64,000 nt of DNA from Nelumbo lutea (GCA_022828595.1 JAKGHH010000001.1:142991017-143055016); one strand, 5' to 3'; shown: positions 11,190-26,499, counted from the stretch's first letter. Numbers and translations: made by a program. Notes: a model not told the origin generated them from the letters alone.

Positions 11190-11989
11190 TTGATGGAGGA
11201 AGATTTGGCCCAACCTCTTGGCCACCCAACACGTTGAAGCAACTGAGGGTGACCTGGCAGGAGCGATAGCTCGGCACAGCCGTGCTCAAGGCGCGAGCTC
11301 CGAGAAGAGGAGCCCCGAGCTCCCCCAAGAGGAACCCTTGACCCAGGCTCCTCAAAAGGAGCCCAAACTCTCCCTTTGACCCCGAGCCTTACGAAGAGTG
11401 CAAAGGGCAACAACCCGAACTGGCCCACCCTAGGGTAGTTCGGGCCACACTTCTATTCGAACTCAAGACTTTACCTCGCATACCACTCCAGCACTTCGTC
11501 TCTAGACCGCCGTACTGAACAAGCGTACCTGATACCAAAGGAGTGTGTATCCTAAGACGGTGCACTTGACTGACTTAGGATCTGACGCTTGACAACCGCA
11601 CTTCAACGGCCACCTGCCACCGCCACCTCCAGTTACAGAGATGGCTCCGATAAAGAGAGCAGTGGCGGTTGTCTGCCCCAGCAGAGGTGATGACACCCGA
11701 ACTGGCAGAAGTGCAGAGGTAATGATACTCGACCTGACAGGAGCTTGGGAGTGAGTGCGCAAAGTGGTTATAAAAGGCCCTCTTCCCCCCAAGAATGGAG
11801 GTACGTGATAACTTTGCGCCATCTGATTTTTTATCTTGCCTTTGACAAAATACTAACTTGAGCTTCAGAGCACTCTCACCGGGTTCCTCCCCGGAGACTA
11901 TTCGCTTTCTTTCCCATTTCAGACACCTTTTGCTCCAGTCAGAGGCAAGATCGTTGACAGGTAGGACCAACCAAATTGCGCTACATCAA
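11190..11989 (+). repeat. 3' LTR of element 1
   Basis: Direct repeat of 1236-2028 with scattered differences. It keeps a canonical TATAAAAGG box (11769-11777). The right end CTACATCAA has one change from the 5' copy. The LINE resumes after the 5-bp duplication at 11990-11994. Confidence 0.93.
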
Positions 11990-11994
11990 TTTCG

Positions 11995-12420
11995 TTGAAT
12001 TCCTCTATCTGGTTCTCAGGCCTAAGCCTACCACCCAACTTCTCCCCCAGATTCCTAATCTCATTAAAATCTCCTAAAAGGAGCCAGGGATTTGTCATTG
12101 TATTTGAAATTTGTTTAAGACAACACCACACCTCACACCGCTACTTTGTTACTGGGTCTCCATATACAACAATAAAATTCCAACCTACCTCCTCCCTTCC
12201 CCAATCTAAAATAGTATGGATAGACTCAGCATTTTTTTTTTGAATTAATGACACCTCTATTTCCATCTTCCATGCCAGAACTAATCCTCCTTTTAAACCT
12301 TCTGGTTCTACTGCGATAAAACCTGAAAAATCCTTTTCTTTGTAGTAATTTGGTGGTCTTCCTTAACTGGATCTTTGTTTCCATTATAAACACCACCATG
12401 GGTTGATGAGGTATAAGGGA
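11995..12420 (-). pseudogene. LINE, 5' half of endonuclease domain
   Basis: Read on the minus strand from about 12410, this encodes the N-terminal half of the endonuclease domain (METK near the start, then VGWNFIVVYGDP and NPWLLLGDFNEI, the classic plant LINE endonuclease blocks). It stops exactly at the right border of the Tat-type element. When the element and one copy of the 5-bp duplication are ignored, the reading frame runs on directly into the half that starts at 1235, which shows that both pieces are one LINE copy. A one-base change near 12240 breaks the frame. The true 5' end of the LINE is not clear beyond about 12420. Confidence 0.82.
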
Positions 12421-12654
12421 GGATTGCCTGATTCACTGATCGTCCAATTCATTGCATATGATAAAAGGGTTCTAAACCAGCTGTTGGGAATGAGTCAAAT
12501 TATATGCCTCTTGTGGCTAGCGTCAACTTGGGAAGCCCAATCCAATACAACCTTAGCTTTTGCGTAGATTGGACTTACATTTTAGCTTTGAAGTAGACAT
12601 GGATCTAAAAATTTGGCTTTGTGGCTTCAACTCAAATGCATTGGGGCAAAACCC

Positions 12655-12792
12655 AGATTTCCTACTCACTTTTCCTACCCACTCTATATCCGCTGTGAAT
12701 TGCAGTCGCATATCTCTCAATTCATAATAGAGATATCTGGCTGCAATTTATAACGGGTAGAGAATGGGTAGAAAAAGTGAATAGGAAGTCCT
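12655..12792. repeat. Foldback (long hairpin) repeat
   Basis: Two arms of about 60 bp are inverted copies: the left arm runs from GATTTCCTACTCAC to the GCATATCTCTC end, the right arm from AGAGATATC to GTGAATAGGAAGTC. Only a few bases separate them. There is no coding capacity. It may be a small foldback transposon or a hairpin RNA precursor. Confidence 0.75.
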
Positions 12793-15721
12793 GTTTGGTC
12801 GGGGCTTCACCTAGTTTTTCCCCAAAGTGAGCCCACTTCAACAACTGAGGCTTGCCTGACCTATAATATATTCATTCCTTGTATGTATGTACATTGTGCA
12901 TTGAAATTATATAAGAATTAGCTCAAATTAAGCTTGAGCTGACAAACTCGGCCTTTGATCGTAGGCTTTCCCTTAACCCAACCCAACCCTCCTAAGCGTT
13001 ACCTTTTTTTGTTTTAATTTTTTTGGTACAAATAAAAAGAAAGAAGTAGAACTGGTTTCTATCAATATGTTTCCCTTTTTTGGCTTGAGACCACCTCATC
13101 TATTGGCCAATATATAAGTGGGTGGGTATTGACCAATAATAACAAGTATAATGCTGTTTTGGGTGAATTTCTGAAACCTCTATTTTTCTACAGTTGCGGT
13201 TGCGGTTCAGTATCCTATTTTTGCTAATAGCATGTCCTCCAATGAATTTCCTGACATTGTTACATCTACATTCCCTCCATCAATGCAATGTTAGAATGTT
13301 AACTGAAATTGCTGATGTCGTTATTTCAACATTTTTAAATATTAATATTGCCCTTAGATAAAAACATGTGGATTTACACTAACCAAAATACCCTAAAAAT
13401 AGTCATTTATATCCTACTTGAATATAGTGGGTTACCCATCCTAACCCTCGCCCACCTCAATACATCTACTTTGATTTGTATATCCACCACATTCAATATG
13501 TTTTCTCAAAACACACAAAAAAATTGTATGAGATACAAAAATTAAACAAGTATACTAACAAAAAGCTAAAATTTAAAAAATAAAAAATGTTATATTTTTC
13601 AAAAATATATTTTCAACCAAAAATTAGAATTGCAAAAAAAAAAATCATAAAATGATAACATTTTCATATATATATAATCAAGTAAGAAAAGGCAAAAAAT
13701 ATAGAAAGACAAAGAAAATGATAAAAAAAATCAAATATAGATTTCAATAAAAAAGTATAAGTGTTGAAAATACATAAAATCTATAAAAAGTATATATATA
13801 TACATATATATAATTCAACAAACTATATAAAAGTTATAAAAAAAAACACAAATTGTATGAATTTTGTGATCAGTGTAATAGAAAAGGGCAAATATAGAAG
13901 CCAATTTAATTACCATTCAAACAGTCAAAATTACGTATTTTGGTAATCGTTGTTGCTTCCAGCAGCTGAATATAATGAAAGGATGTACAATGTTAGAAAG
14001 TCTAGGGGAGGACAATGCTATTAATATGAAGTGAAGTAGCGAAAAGCAACGTTAAAAAGTATAAGGAAAGTTTTAGCAATTTATCCTTTTGTTGTTTTGA
14101 GACAAAAACAATTGTCATATCACAAAATGGTAATGCACAATAAGATAAAGCCATCCGTTGAGATTATTAATTTAGTTATTAAGAAAAGAAAACAATCACT
14201 TGGAGGTGGAGAATATAATAGGTGCGTAAACGAAGCCACCACTTAGTGAGAGGTTCATGAATCATTGAACAGAGAGAGAGAGAGAGAGGATTGTCCGATT
14301 GTGGCAATTGGACTTTAATTATATAAATGCATTTGATATGATTTGCTTTGAACAATTAAGACAACATTCTACATTGTATAATACTCTCCATGATAATAAC
14401 TCGCGTACGTACTACACCCAAGGGTGTCTACCATCAACGACAAAAATCTGTCAGTCATTCCAAATCTAAAGTCATCGTCTTGTCATCTACAGTGTGAACA
14501 AGGAAAGAAATACTCATTTCCTTGTGTTTAGCTTTTTTCATCCTTCAATTCTGAAGGAGTAGTTCAACCAAAAACCTCAAGCCCTTAATTGAGGTCCCTT
14601 CATTGAGATGAGACATACACATACAATGGTCAATATTGATGTAGAGGTGGTGATGTGTTTGTAGTCTAGCTAGGCCGCCCGCCAACTAGTAGGCCAAGCT
14701 TCCGTACCCTCCACGGCATACCTAGATTCGACCTTCGAGGTTGCTTCTATTCTCGATTCAATGGTCAATACAAGGGCATGAATTGACAAAAAGGCTTATT
14801 AATACGCATTGAGGATGAGGAATACGAACACCCCTCCATATCCATCGGGGGTCCCTTCATTGAAATATCGTTTTCCTCCTCTTCAAATAAGATTATTATG
14901 AAACTTGATTATCATCACTTTCCAAATTGTTAATTTTCATAGGACAATTGGTCGTCCAGAAACCACTCCAGTCCTTGTAAAAATTCATTACGACCGTATT
15001 ACATTTATGTATGTATTTGTAACCGTGGGTATTTATTTATTAAACTTTTGTATTTAATATGGTTATAAAATTAAAAAAAAAAAAGTAATAATATAAATGA
15101 TACTTTAACGGCCTAATATTAGTCAAACAGTGAATAAATGCATAACTTTACCAAATGGTAAGTACACACATAAATCAACGTCAGCCTTTTTGAATCTCTA
15201 TGTACACGAATCTGCATAATAGGAAAAATGCTAAAATAATGCCTATGTGATAGCATTTATTCAATAAATACCCACGATTCCAAACACATACTAAAACAAA
15301 CATGTACAATACCACTAAAAAGATTCATTTACTATGTCAAATTATGAAATTATGTCAATCCATTCACTCATTAATACATATTATTATTTTTTTTTTGTGG
15401 TTTTCTTACAAACTAGAGAGGAGGTGTTTTAATCTTATTACCAAAAGAAAAGAAAGAAAAATGGAATATTGCAATGTCAAATTAAAGAGGACAAGAAATC
15501 TGAGAATGGAATACCATTGTTTTCTTCAGACTGAGATTCAATTCAACCATGCACCCTTAGGCCCTAGCTAACCCGCCTACTAACTTGATCGTCCTTCCAA
15601 CCGGCCAGTTAAACAAATGAATGTAAAAATGTCAATGAAGCGCAATTTGGCAGGATTTCCCTTTCTAATTAACTATTGGGGTACAGTGATGGAATTTGCC
15701 CCTAATCTGAGGTCTGAACTT
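12793..15721. other. AT-rich spacer downstream of SRLK-A
   Basis: No gene recognised on either strand. It holds AT-rich stretches (13500-13850) with short TATA runs and a (GA)n microsatellite at 14271-14288. The short open frames are in low-complexity sequence. Confidence 0.6.
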
Positions 15722-19007
<3,286 letters not shown>

Positions 19008-19467
19008 TGTTTGCTGTTCTGATTTTCGTTTTCAGTTCCGCACCTGCAAAAAAGAATGAGAATTGAAAACAACTTCAACGAAGGTGTATTGACGAAGGTG
19101 TATTGAATTTAGCTGGATTAGTTTGACTGTGAGTTTCGAATAACTTGTACAAGCTAGGTGTCGGAGATCATATCATGTTTGACGCTGCGACTGCAGCACC
19201 GACACGTCATCTTTTATTAAATTTCAAACAATGATTATTCCACTTGATCTACCTACTTTAAGTAGTGTCTGATATAAAAAATAAGTAGGAAAGGTATGAA
19301 AACCTTTACAAACTTTATATAAGGTTCCCTTAAAATAGGAAATTAGCAACGCGGATGGCTTCATTAACCCTCATATTTATTGGTAAATAGACAATTCTTG
19401 CGAGGAATTTTGTCGCATCCATTCCACTTATTGGGAAAATATCACGCCGGAAAATACATTTAGACTC
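19008..19467 (-). promoter_or_regulatory. Upstream region of SRLK-A
   Basis: This is the stretch between the SRLK-A start and the TIR-bounded transporter insert. The first about 60 bp before the ATG resemble the sequence upstream of SRLK-B (48098-48180), so they are shared 5' UTR. A short direct repeat (GAAGGTGTATTGA twice) lies at about 19080-19106. No clear TATA box was chosen. The insert at 19468 lies within 0.5 kb of the start codon and may carry promoter influence. Confidence 0.45.
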
Positions 19468-19559
19468 CCTTTGGTTTGTGTGGGATGGGATAGGATGAAA
19501 AAGTGGGAAATTTTAACTTTTCATTGTTTGGTTATACACATGAAAAAATAGTGGGAAAA

Positions 19560-20270
19560 GTGGTCAATTCTATTGTAAGTCCGAATGCACCAACAATGTT
19601 TTCCAAGAGTATATTACCAACAACAATGAAGGCAATGAACTTTCCCAATTCTGCGACAGGAATTTTTACAGCCAATTCAGTGTAACAGAAAATAGAGCAA
19701 TGTAGAAATACCAGAAGTGGCGTAAGATAAGACAACAATGAAGGCAATGAACTTTCCCAATTCTGCGACAGGAATTTTTACAGCCAATTCAGTGTAACAG
19801 AAAATAGAGCAATGTAGAAATACCAGAAGTGGCGTAAGATAAGACCATGGAAGGGCCTGCATGATTGCGAGCTTCCTGGCCGGTGAGAACAAAGATGCAT
19901 GATTGTGCCCACAACAAAACCAAAGCTTCGCCAGATGAGATCACACCAAGTGAGGCAGCGTTTCATGTCGTTCTCATTCTGTCTCCTGAGTACATCGAAT
20001 TCGTTCAGCTCGGTTGAGTGGTTGAGAAGGTGGTCCTTCAAACCGAAACATGTCTGAGAGACAGCTGCCCTGTAAGCGGACCAACTTTGGAGGGATTGTT
20101 TAGGGAAGAAATCTTTTTTGCTCCATCTCTAGTATTTCCCTATTGCATCATCTCCAACCTTGCCTCCTCCATCCATTTCTGTGGTGGTTCTGAAGACCAG
20201 AGAGAAATTGTTGGTCCAACCCCCACCATTGCTTGCACCACCGTAACCACTTCCATGATCTAGTTTTACC
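19560..20270 (-). pseudogene. Cationic amino acid transporter (CAT family), N-terminal fragment
   Basis: Minus-strand reading from an ATG at about 20176 gives the soluble N-terminus typical of plant CATs (an SAYRAAVSQTCFGLKDHLL block), then NDMKRCLTWCDLIW before the first membrane helix, then YTELAVKIP and FIAFIVVGNILLE from helices 2-3. Frameshifts occur near 19900, the second half is duplicated (112-bp tandem repeat), and the gene stops after about 150 residues of a family usually near 600 aa. The lost part includes most transport helices, so it cannot work. It lies within an inverted-repeat-bounded segment and was probably captured. Confidence 0.8.
19621..19844. repeat. 112-bp tandem duplication in the CAT fragment
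   Basis: Bases 19621-19732 and 19733-19844 are near-identical direct repeats starting CAACAATGAAGGCAATGAAC. Both code for the same transporter helix segment. The copy is not present once more elsewhere in the window. Confidence 0.93.
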
Positions 20271-20537
20271 TTTGAACAAAATGGCCAGAGAAATCGCCAG
20301 AGATGCGACCATTGGAACAGGTCGAGATTGAAGAAGAATCTCTTATCGATCTCTCTTCTGACAAATTCGAAATATTTTCTCAATAAAGTTTTCTCAGCAT
20401 GGTCGCACTGTTTTGGTGCAATTTCAATTACTCGATTTTGAGATCCTGCATCCCACATATTTTTCATCCCATGCATCTATTTTTCTTAGAATATTCCCTT
20501 TTTTCGATCCCCATCCCACAAACCAAACATAACCTTA

Positions 20538-21396
20538 CCGGAAGAGTAGATTGGGCAATCGGTTTGAGCCGTCAGGTTATGACATTTTCAGGTCAAGGCA
20601 GCCTTCAGATTGGGCCGACCAAAGCATCAATTCATCGTCTAGATGCATTCCCCCACTATTAGCTCTCTCCCCCTGTGCTGATTGATCATTCTCCCATGAT
20701 TCAATCACCTAGATTATGTTACTTTTGACAAGTCAATGGGTTTTATTTTTTATTTTTTTTTAAAAGTACTCCATATGAATTTTGATGAATATCACCTGAT
20801 TTTTTTTCCTTTTAAATGCAAAATTGCATTGATATATTTAAGAGACAATCTCAGTCGTACAATTAGAAGTTACAGACTTGCAACATAGAAATCTATGTGC
20901 GCCACTTACAGACTTCCAACATAGAAATCTAGGTGTGATATATTAAGAGATAATTCGGCCGTTTATTTGTATTTTTTCACTTTAAACATTTATTTATACT
21001 TTTTCACTTTAAACGTTTTTTATTTTAAACATTTCCTGGTTTTGTTGTTTGGCTGGGCTTTGCTTTAAATGTTTTTTACTCTCCACCTCAGATTAATACC
21101 TGTTAAAGTGTGCCACATCAGCATATGGTTTCAAGAAACGCTGGGGCATTGGGGGAAACAAGAATTTTACGTTTCCCCAAATGCCCCATGCACGAAAATC
21201 AAAGCATTTCAGTTTTCTACAATTATTTCATTTTGCTTCATATGTAATAAACACTAACCACTTGGTGTTAGGCTACATACCATGCAATAATGCAAAAAAT
21301 AAGGTGATTATCTATGGTGTAGAAAGCCGACAATGCCTTAGTCTTTCTTAATGTCATATAACTTAAATCAAATCATGATAAGGTTAATATCCTTTT
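20538..21396. other. Spacer
   Basis: No gene recognised. It has short T-rich and direct repeats (CTTACAGACTTGCAACATAGAAATCTA at about 20872-20932 occurs twice with changes; TTTTTCACTTTAAAC at about 20974-21014 occurs twice). Confidence 0.55.
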
Positions 21397-21597
21397 GGGT
21401 CAGTTTGGTTGTTAGTCAGGATCAAAATCAGAATTGTTTATTCCCATAGTCTGTTTGGCTCAGACAGGAATGGGAATTGGAATCCGTAAGAATGGGATTT
21501 CACTCTCAAGGGAGGGGGAGGGAATGGCCATTCCCTCAAATGGGGGAATGCCATTCTAGTAGGAATGGGATTGAGATTCCCACGAGCCAAATGGGGC
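21397..21597. mobile_element. MITE-like repeat, copy 1
   Basis: It runs from GGGTCAGTTTGGTTG to CGAGCCAAATGGGGC, with partly inverted ends and a core GGGAATGGCCATTCCCTC. The same sequence occurs in the opposite orientation at 44071-44353. No coding capacity. The borders are approximate and no clear target duplication was found. Confidence 0.6.
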
Positions 21598-21752
21598 ATT
21601 TATCCTTACCATGCACACATGTACACCACGCGTCATCTATTATATTTGTGGGACCCATGTGATGTACAAGATTTGTCAAGGGAAAATGAAAGAATAGAAA
21701 TTCATAACTATTACAAGGAAGGAATGCAAGGAATAGCCCATTCCGGTTATGA

Positions 21753-22339
21753 TGTAGGTGAAAATGGCCTAGACCAATCATAGGGCACACACACGTGTCA
21801 GGCGGCGTACATTAGGGCTGAGCCAATCAGCTAGCACGCGCTACCTTGCACAAGGCAAAGCGGGGAACCAATGGTGTGGGGTCACTTGGCGCCCTGGGAT
21901 GGCCATGTACCCCATGTACGGACTCAATCCCCGCCATCCGAGCTCACCTACCTCCAAGCCAGTTCAAGTATAAATAGGAGGCAACCCCCTCTAGGTAAAG
22001 GATCGAACACTCAAGCTTTCTCTCTTGCTCTTGAGACTACTTGCTACCTTGTGACTTTGTTTGGGCATTCACACCTCAAACCTCGTCCATCTCATACCTC
22101 CTTACTAACTTGACCATCGGAGTCCTCGCTTCAGGTCTTCACCCAAGGCCTCTGATATTGTCCTTCCTTGCAAAATAGACCCCAAGATCCTTCTTCACCT
22201 TAGATACCAGATATTTTGGGCCCTGGACCTCGGACTCTGCTTCTTGGTCACATCTGTCCTTCGATTTTCAGCACCTCAGATCCCCTCGGGCTTGGGAGTG
22301 AATTGACAGTATTGACCTAAGCCAATCCGAGCATCAACA
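21753..22339 (+). repeat. 5' LTR of element 2
   Basis: Starts TGTAGGTGAAAATGGCC and ends GAGCATCAACA. A TATAAATAG box is at 21969-21977, conserved at 31825-31833 in the 3' LTR. The primer-binding site ATTGGCACCATCTGTGGGA follows at 22340-22358. Confidence 0.92.
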
Positions 22340-22420
22340 ATTGGCACCATCTGTGGGAACACCGCTAAGACTTCCTTTAGTCTAACTTATAATAAAAAAC
22401 ACACTTAAGATCTAATCAAC

Positions 22421-23990
22421 ATGGTACGAAACACTAGGAATGCCTAGAACCTGGTCACCAACGAACAACTCCAAGCGGTCCTCAACTAATTGGACCACCT
22501 CGCCCAATGTGTCGAGGAGGTGTGTCCCAAGGCAGGAGGCCATCCTCAAGGTGGCCACCCTGCCGGGGTGTCAGGCCACTAGGGGCAGTGCAAGTTTACA
22601 GACCCGCTAGCCCTCAGCCCCGCTGACTCCCACTGGGCCAAGCCCTCCAAAGCTGGTAGTAGCCGACATGCCATCCAGCCACCTCGGAACGCAAGACCTT
22701 CTAACCGAAGGGGGGAGGAATCATCTCAGTTTGATGACAACCGAAAGGACTTCGAACAACACTGTTGCCGCCAAAGAAGAGAGGCCTCCCAAGACGAAGG
22801 CAAATGACATGGCCACTACAGCCCCCACTCCAAGGCCGAGGGCCGACGTCACGCCTCCCCCTCTTAGGTTTTTGACCTCCATGACCTCCTCAACAACTGT
22901 TGTTCCAAAAGGGACAACCACACCCCCACGTCCAAGTATTCTGGGATCCAGGATGACCCCTACCAAGTCTGTGAAGACAAGGATAGAGCACAGGTCTCCC
23001 TTGACCCTCGGATTATGGACCTAGAAGCTAAACTCGGGGCCATCAAGGACAAGTTCCACCAAATCAGAGAGAGTCAAGCTGATGCCTTGGCCACCCAGAG
23101 CCATCCGACTAGAAGGATGAATGCATTCACCTCGGACATCATTTCTGAGCCCCTCTCCCACATTTCAAGGCTCCTGCGCAAGAAATGTATGATGGGATGA
23201 CGGACCTCGACGATCACCTAATAAGATTCAAGGTGCTCATGCTCCTCTTTGGGTACTCTGACGCGCTGACGTGCTAGACTTTCTAGGTGACCTTTAGGGG
23301 GCAGCTCAGCGATGGTTCTCCAGCCTCCCACCTCGCTCTATCAGTTCATGGAAGCAATTCCCCAACTTGTTCCTTGTACACTTCTTTAGTAGTAGGCAAT
23401 GCAGGAAAAGCGTCATCTTGCTAATGTTTGTTAAGCAGAAGCGAGGCGAGAGCTTGTGGTCTTACATTGATCGTTTCAAGAAGGAAGAACTCGAGGTCTG
23501 AGACCTTGACTCAATGGTATCCATTTACGCCACCATCAATGGCCTCCTACTTGGCTCGGCCCAAAAGTGCTCGGTAGCCAAGACTCTGCCAAAGTCCAAG
23601 GTAGAATTCCTTAAGAAGGCCCAAGAAAGGCAAGCCGAGCACCACCACAAAGGCCCCGAGAAGAAGACAAAGAACAGATACCACCATGGCAACAACAACA
23701 ACAACAACAAAGACAACAAGAAACCACCAACCTCGGCTCTGGCTTATAGTCAATACAAGCCACTTAACTCCACCCAAACCCAGATCCTGATGCAGGTCGA
23801 TAAGGAGTACGTGAAGTGGCCCGAGAAAATGAAGAGGAACCCCAAGAGGGGTAACCTGAAGATGTACTACAAGTACCACCACATCATCGGCCATGATACC
23901 AAGGACTGCTACGAGTTGAAAAACAAGATAAGAGTCCCTCATCTGCTGTGGCCACCTCAAGCAGTACATCGGAAGTGAGGCTAGGGGTTA
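22421..23990 (+). pseudogene. gag region of element 2
   Basis: An ATG at 22421 opens a frame broken by a stop after eight codons. Recognisable parts are a Thr/Pro-rich N-terminus (22668-23024), the gag domain in pieces (23015-23500), a His/Asn-rich basic linker (23620-23730) and a decayed zinc knuckle at about 23860-23910, where the first Cys is replaced by Tyr and HX4HX4C remains as HHIIGHDTKDC. It is not functional. Confidence 0.8.
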
Positions 23991-24460
23991 CAGTCCCCCA
24001 CGACAACATGCTGGTGATCTCAGCCGTCATCAAAAATTTTTTGGTGAAAAGGATCTTGGTAGACAATGGATCCTCAGTCGATGTCCTCTTCTACGAAACA
24101 TTTAAGAAGATGAAACTAGCACCTGAGCACCTCTAACCTTTCGGCATCCCACTTGTCGGCTTCTCCGACAATGTAGTTTGTTCGGAGTGAAGAATCACCC
24201 TACCAGTCATGGTGGGGATGGAGCCTTAGCATGTGATGAGGATGATCGGGTTCCTGGTCGTGAAGATTGGCTCTCCCTATAACGCCATCATTGGGAGGCC
24301 GACCCTCCACACACTCAAGGCAATCATCTCCTCCTACCACCTTGCCCTTAAGTTCCCCATCGAGCATGGTGTCAGGGTCATTTGGGGGGACCAACAAGCA
24401 GCCTACCAGTGCTATGTGGCACCAATGAAGGGCAAGAATAAAGACACACTGCCACTTTAG
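23948..24460 (+). pseudogene. Protease region of element 2
   Basis: ILVDNGSSVDVLFYE at about 24055-24100 is the active-site block of a Tat protease with Asn in place of the Ser/Thr of D(S/T)G. The YNAIIGRPTLH block follows at about 24280. A stop at 24134 and a frame change break it. Confidence 0.8.
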
Positions 24461-24489
24461 GGCCTTGACCTCAGGGAGGAACCAGCGAT

Positions 24490-25900
24490 CCAAGGCTTGT
24501 CGGTTGAGGACCTTGTCTCGGTTCCCATAAACGAGGCCAAGCTCGAGAAAACAATCCATGTTGGATTCAATCTTCCCCTAGAGAGCCTATCCAAATTGGC
24601 AAGCTTCCTCAAAACTAATGTCAACATCTTTGCTTGGTTTGTCGTTGGCATGCTTGGAATTAACCCTTTGATCACTGCTCACAGGTTGAGCATGAACCCG
24701 AGCTCTAGGCTAGTTCAACAAAGAAAGAGGAATTTTACACCAGAGCATTGAAAGGCAATAGGGGAGGAAGTTGACAAGCTACTCGACGTCAACTTCATCC
24801 GAGAGGTACACAACCCTAACTGGTTGTTGAATGTAGTTATGGTAAAGAAAGCTAATGGGAAATAGCAAATTTGTATTGATTTCATAGACCTCAACCGAGC
24901 CTGCCCAAAGGACAGATTTCCTTTGCCAATGATAGACCACCTTGTTGACACCACTGTAGGGTACGAGCTACTCAACTTCATGGATTTCTTCTCTAGATAC
25001 ATTTAGATAAAGATGCACCCTGAGGACGAGGAGAAGACCTCATTCATCACCGAGCACAACACCTACTACTACAAGGTCATGCCCTTCGGCCTCAAGAACA
25101 TCGAGGAAACCTATCAACGCCTAAACAACAAAGTCTTCAAGAACTAGATGGGGTGGAATGTCGAACCCTACGTGGATGACAAGGTAGTGAAGAGCCTGAA
25201 GGTTGAAGCGCACACCTCAAACCTGGCCAAGACCTTCAACACTTTGCGGAGGTACAATATCAAGCTCAACCCCAGCAAGTGTGTCTTCGACGTCACCTTG
25301 AGCAAGTTCAGGGCCTTCGTTTTCACTCAACGAGGCATAGAGGCCAACTCAAGGAAGATCCAAGCCATATTGGACATGTTGCCACCTCAGTTGGTGAAGG
25401 AGACACAAAGACTAACCGGCCGAGTGGCCGCCCTTAATCGCTTCATGTCGAAGCCAGCCGACAAATGCCTACCCTTCTTTCGAGCCATCAAAAAGTTAAG
25501 ACTTCCAATGGATGGAAGAATGCCAGCGCGCCTTTAACGAACTAAAGACATACCTCACCTCACCTCCCCTCCTTACTCATCCCCTTTCCGGAAAGACCTT
25601 GTACTTATACCTATCAGCCGGGGACGAGGTCATTAGCTCAGTCTTGATCAGAGACTGAGTGTGGAGGCCAATATACTATGTCAGCAAAGTCATCTCCAAT
25701 GTCGAGACCAGGTATCCTAAGGTGGAGAAGTTAGCCTTTGCCTTGGTGGTCTCAACTAGGAAGCTCAGGCCGTATGTACAAGCTCATAGCATAATGATCC
25801 AGACAAATCAACCTCTCAAGGCAGTCCTCACCAAGCCTGAGACCTCTAGACACTTAACGAAGTGGGCCGTCGAGCTTTCTGAGTTTGACCTCTAGTACCA
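24490..25900 (+). pseudogene. Reverse transcriptase and first RNase H of element 2
   Basis: Blocks in order: the DLNRACPKDRFPLPMIDHLV finger region (about 24890-24950), YYKVMPFGLKN (about 25070-25100), YVDDKVV with the catalytic Asp pair (about 25170-25190), LNPSKCVFDV, then RNase H with RPIYYVSKVISNVETRYPKVE (about 25664-25725). Stops near 24750, 24865, 25005 and 25147 and at 25657 break the frame. Confidence 0.87.
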
Positions 25901-25984
25901 ACCAAGGCTAGCAATAATTTATCTTCAGTTGAAGCCTCCACTAAGCTCCTGAAAATGAAGCAGGAGAAGGACCTTGGCCCACCT

Positions 25985-26350
25985 AGAAGATCTTTATTGA
26001 TGGATCATCCAAATCTAAAGGAAGTGGAGCAGGCCTCATCCTTCTCACCCTAGATAATGCTGCAGTAGAATACATGCTAAGGTTTAACTTCTTAACATCC
26101 AAAAATGAAGCTGAGTACAAAGCCCTCCTTGCTGAATTGCAGCTTTCTAAGGACCTCGGCTCCTAGCACATCAAGGCCTTCAATGACTCTTAATTGGTGG
26201 TGAACCAAGTCAACAACGAGTATGAAGCCAGGGAGTAAACCATGGCCAAATACCTCGCAAAAGTTCAAGAGCTAGTTTGTCACTTCCAACACTTCTCCTT
26301 ACAATAAGTTCCGCAAACCGAGAACATGAGAGCCGATGCCCTGTCCAAGC
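25985..26350 (+). pseudogene. Second RNase H of element 2
   Basis: IFIDGSSKSKGSGAGLIL-like sequence at about 25989-26045, then SKNEAEYKALLAEL at about 26099-26140, then a decayed Asp block (FNDS) at about 26183 and MRADALSKLA at about 26330. Several stops. This second RNase H places element 2 in the Tat lineage. Confidence 0.82.
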
Positions 26351-26499
26351 TGGCAAGTACCTCGGGCATTGCCCTTGGTTGCATAGTTCGCATGGAGAAA
26401 TTAGCTCGGCCATCTATTGGTGAAGCTCAAGTCCACCTAGTCCAGGCCAAGCCATCATGGATCAACCCCATCATCAACTTCCTTTTGACCAAATAGTTT

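Larger units (their letters stand above)
1236..11989 (+). mobile_element. Full-length Ty3/gypsy retrotransposon, Tat lineage (element 1)
   Basis: A 10.75-kb element with two LTRs of about 795 bp that start TTGATGGAG and end CTCCATCAA (CTACATCAA in the 3' copy), a primer-binding site, gag, protease, reverse transcriptase, two successive RNase H domains, integrase, an antisense gene, a 3' tandem repeat and a polypurine tract. The second RNase H (archaeal type) between the first one and integrase is the mark of the Tat lineage. It sits in a LINE with a flanking duplication TTTCA (1231-1235) / TTTCG (11990-11994). Borders could shift by 1-2 bp. The coding region has many stops and frameshifts, so it is not autonomous now. 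The two LTRs differ at many sites, so it is not recent. Confidence 0.93.
19468..20537. mobile_element. TIR-bounded element carrying a transporter gene fragment
   Basis: The left end (19469 on) reads TTTGGTTTGTGTGGGATGGG and the right end (to about 20533), reverse-complemented, reads TTTGGTTTGTGGGATGGGGA: an inverted repeat of about 20 bp with a 2-base gap. Nearly all of the inside (19560-20270) is a cationic amino acid transporter fragment. This is the layout of a Pack-type element: terminal repeats around captured host sequence and no transposase. The exact ends and target duplication could not be fixed, so superfamily is open. Confidence 0.6.
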
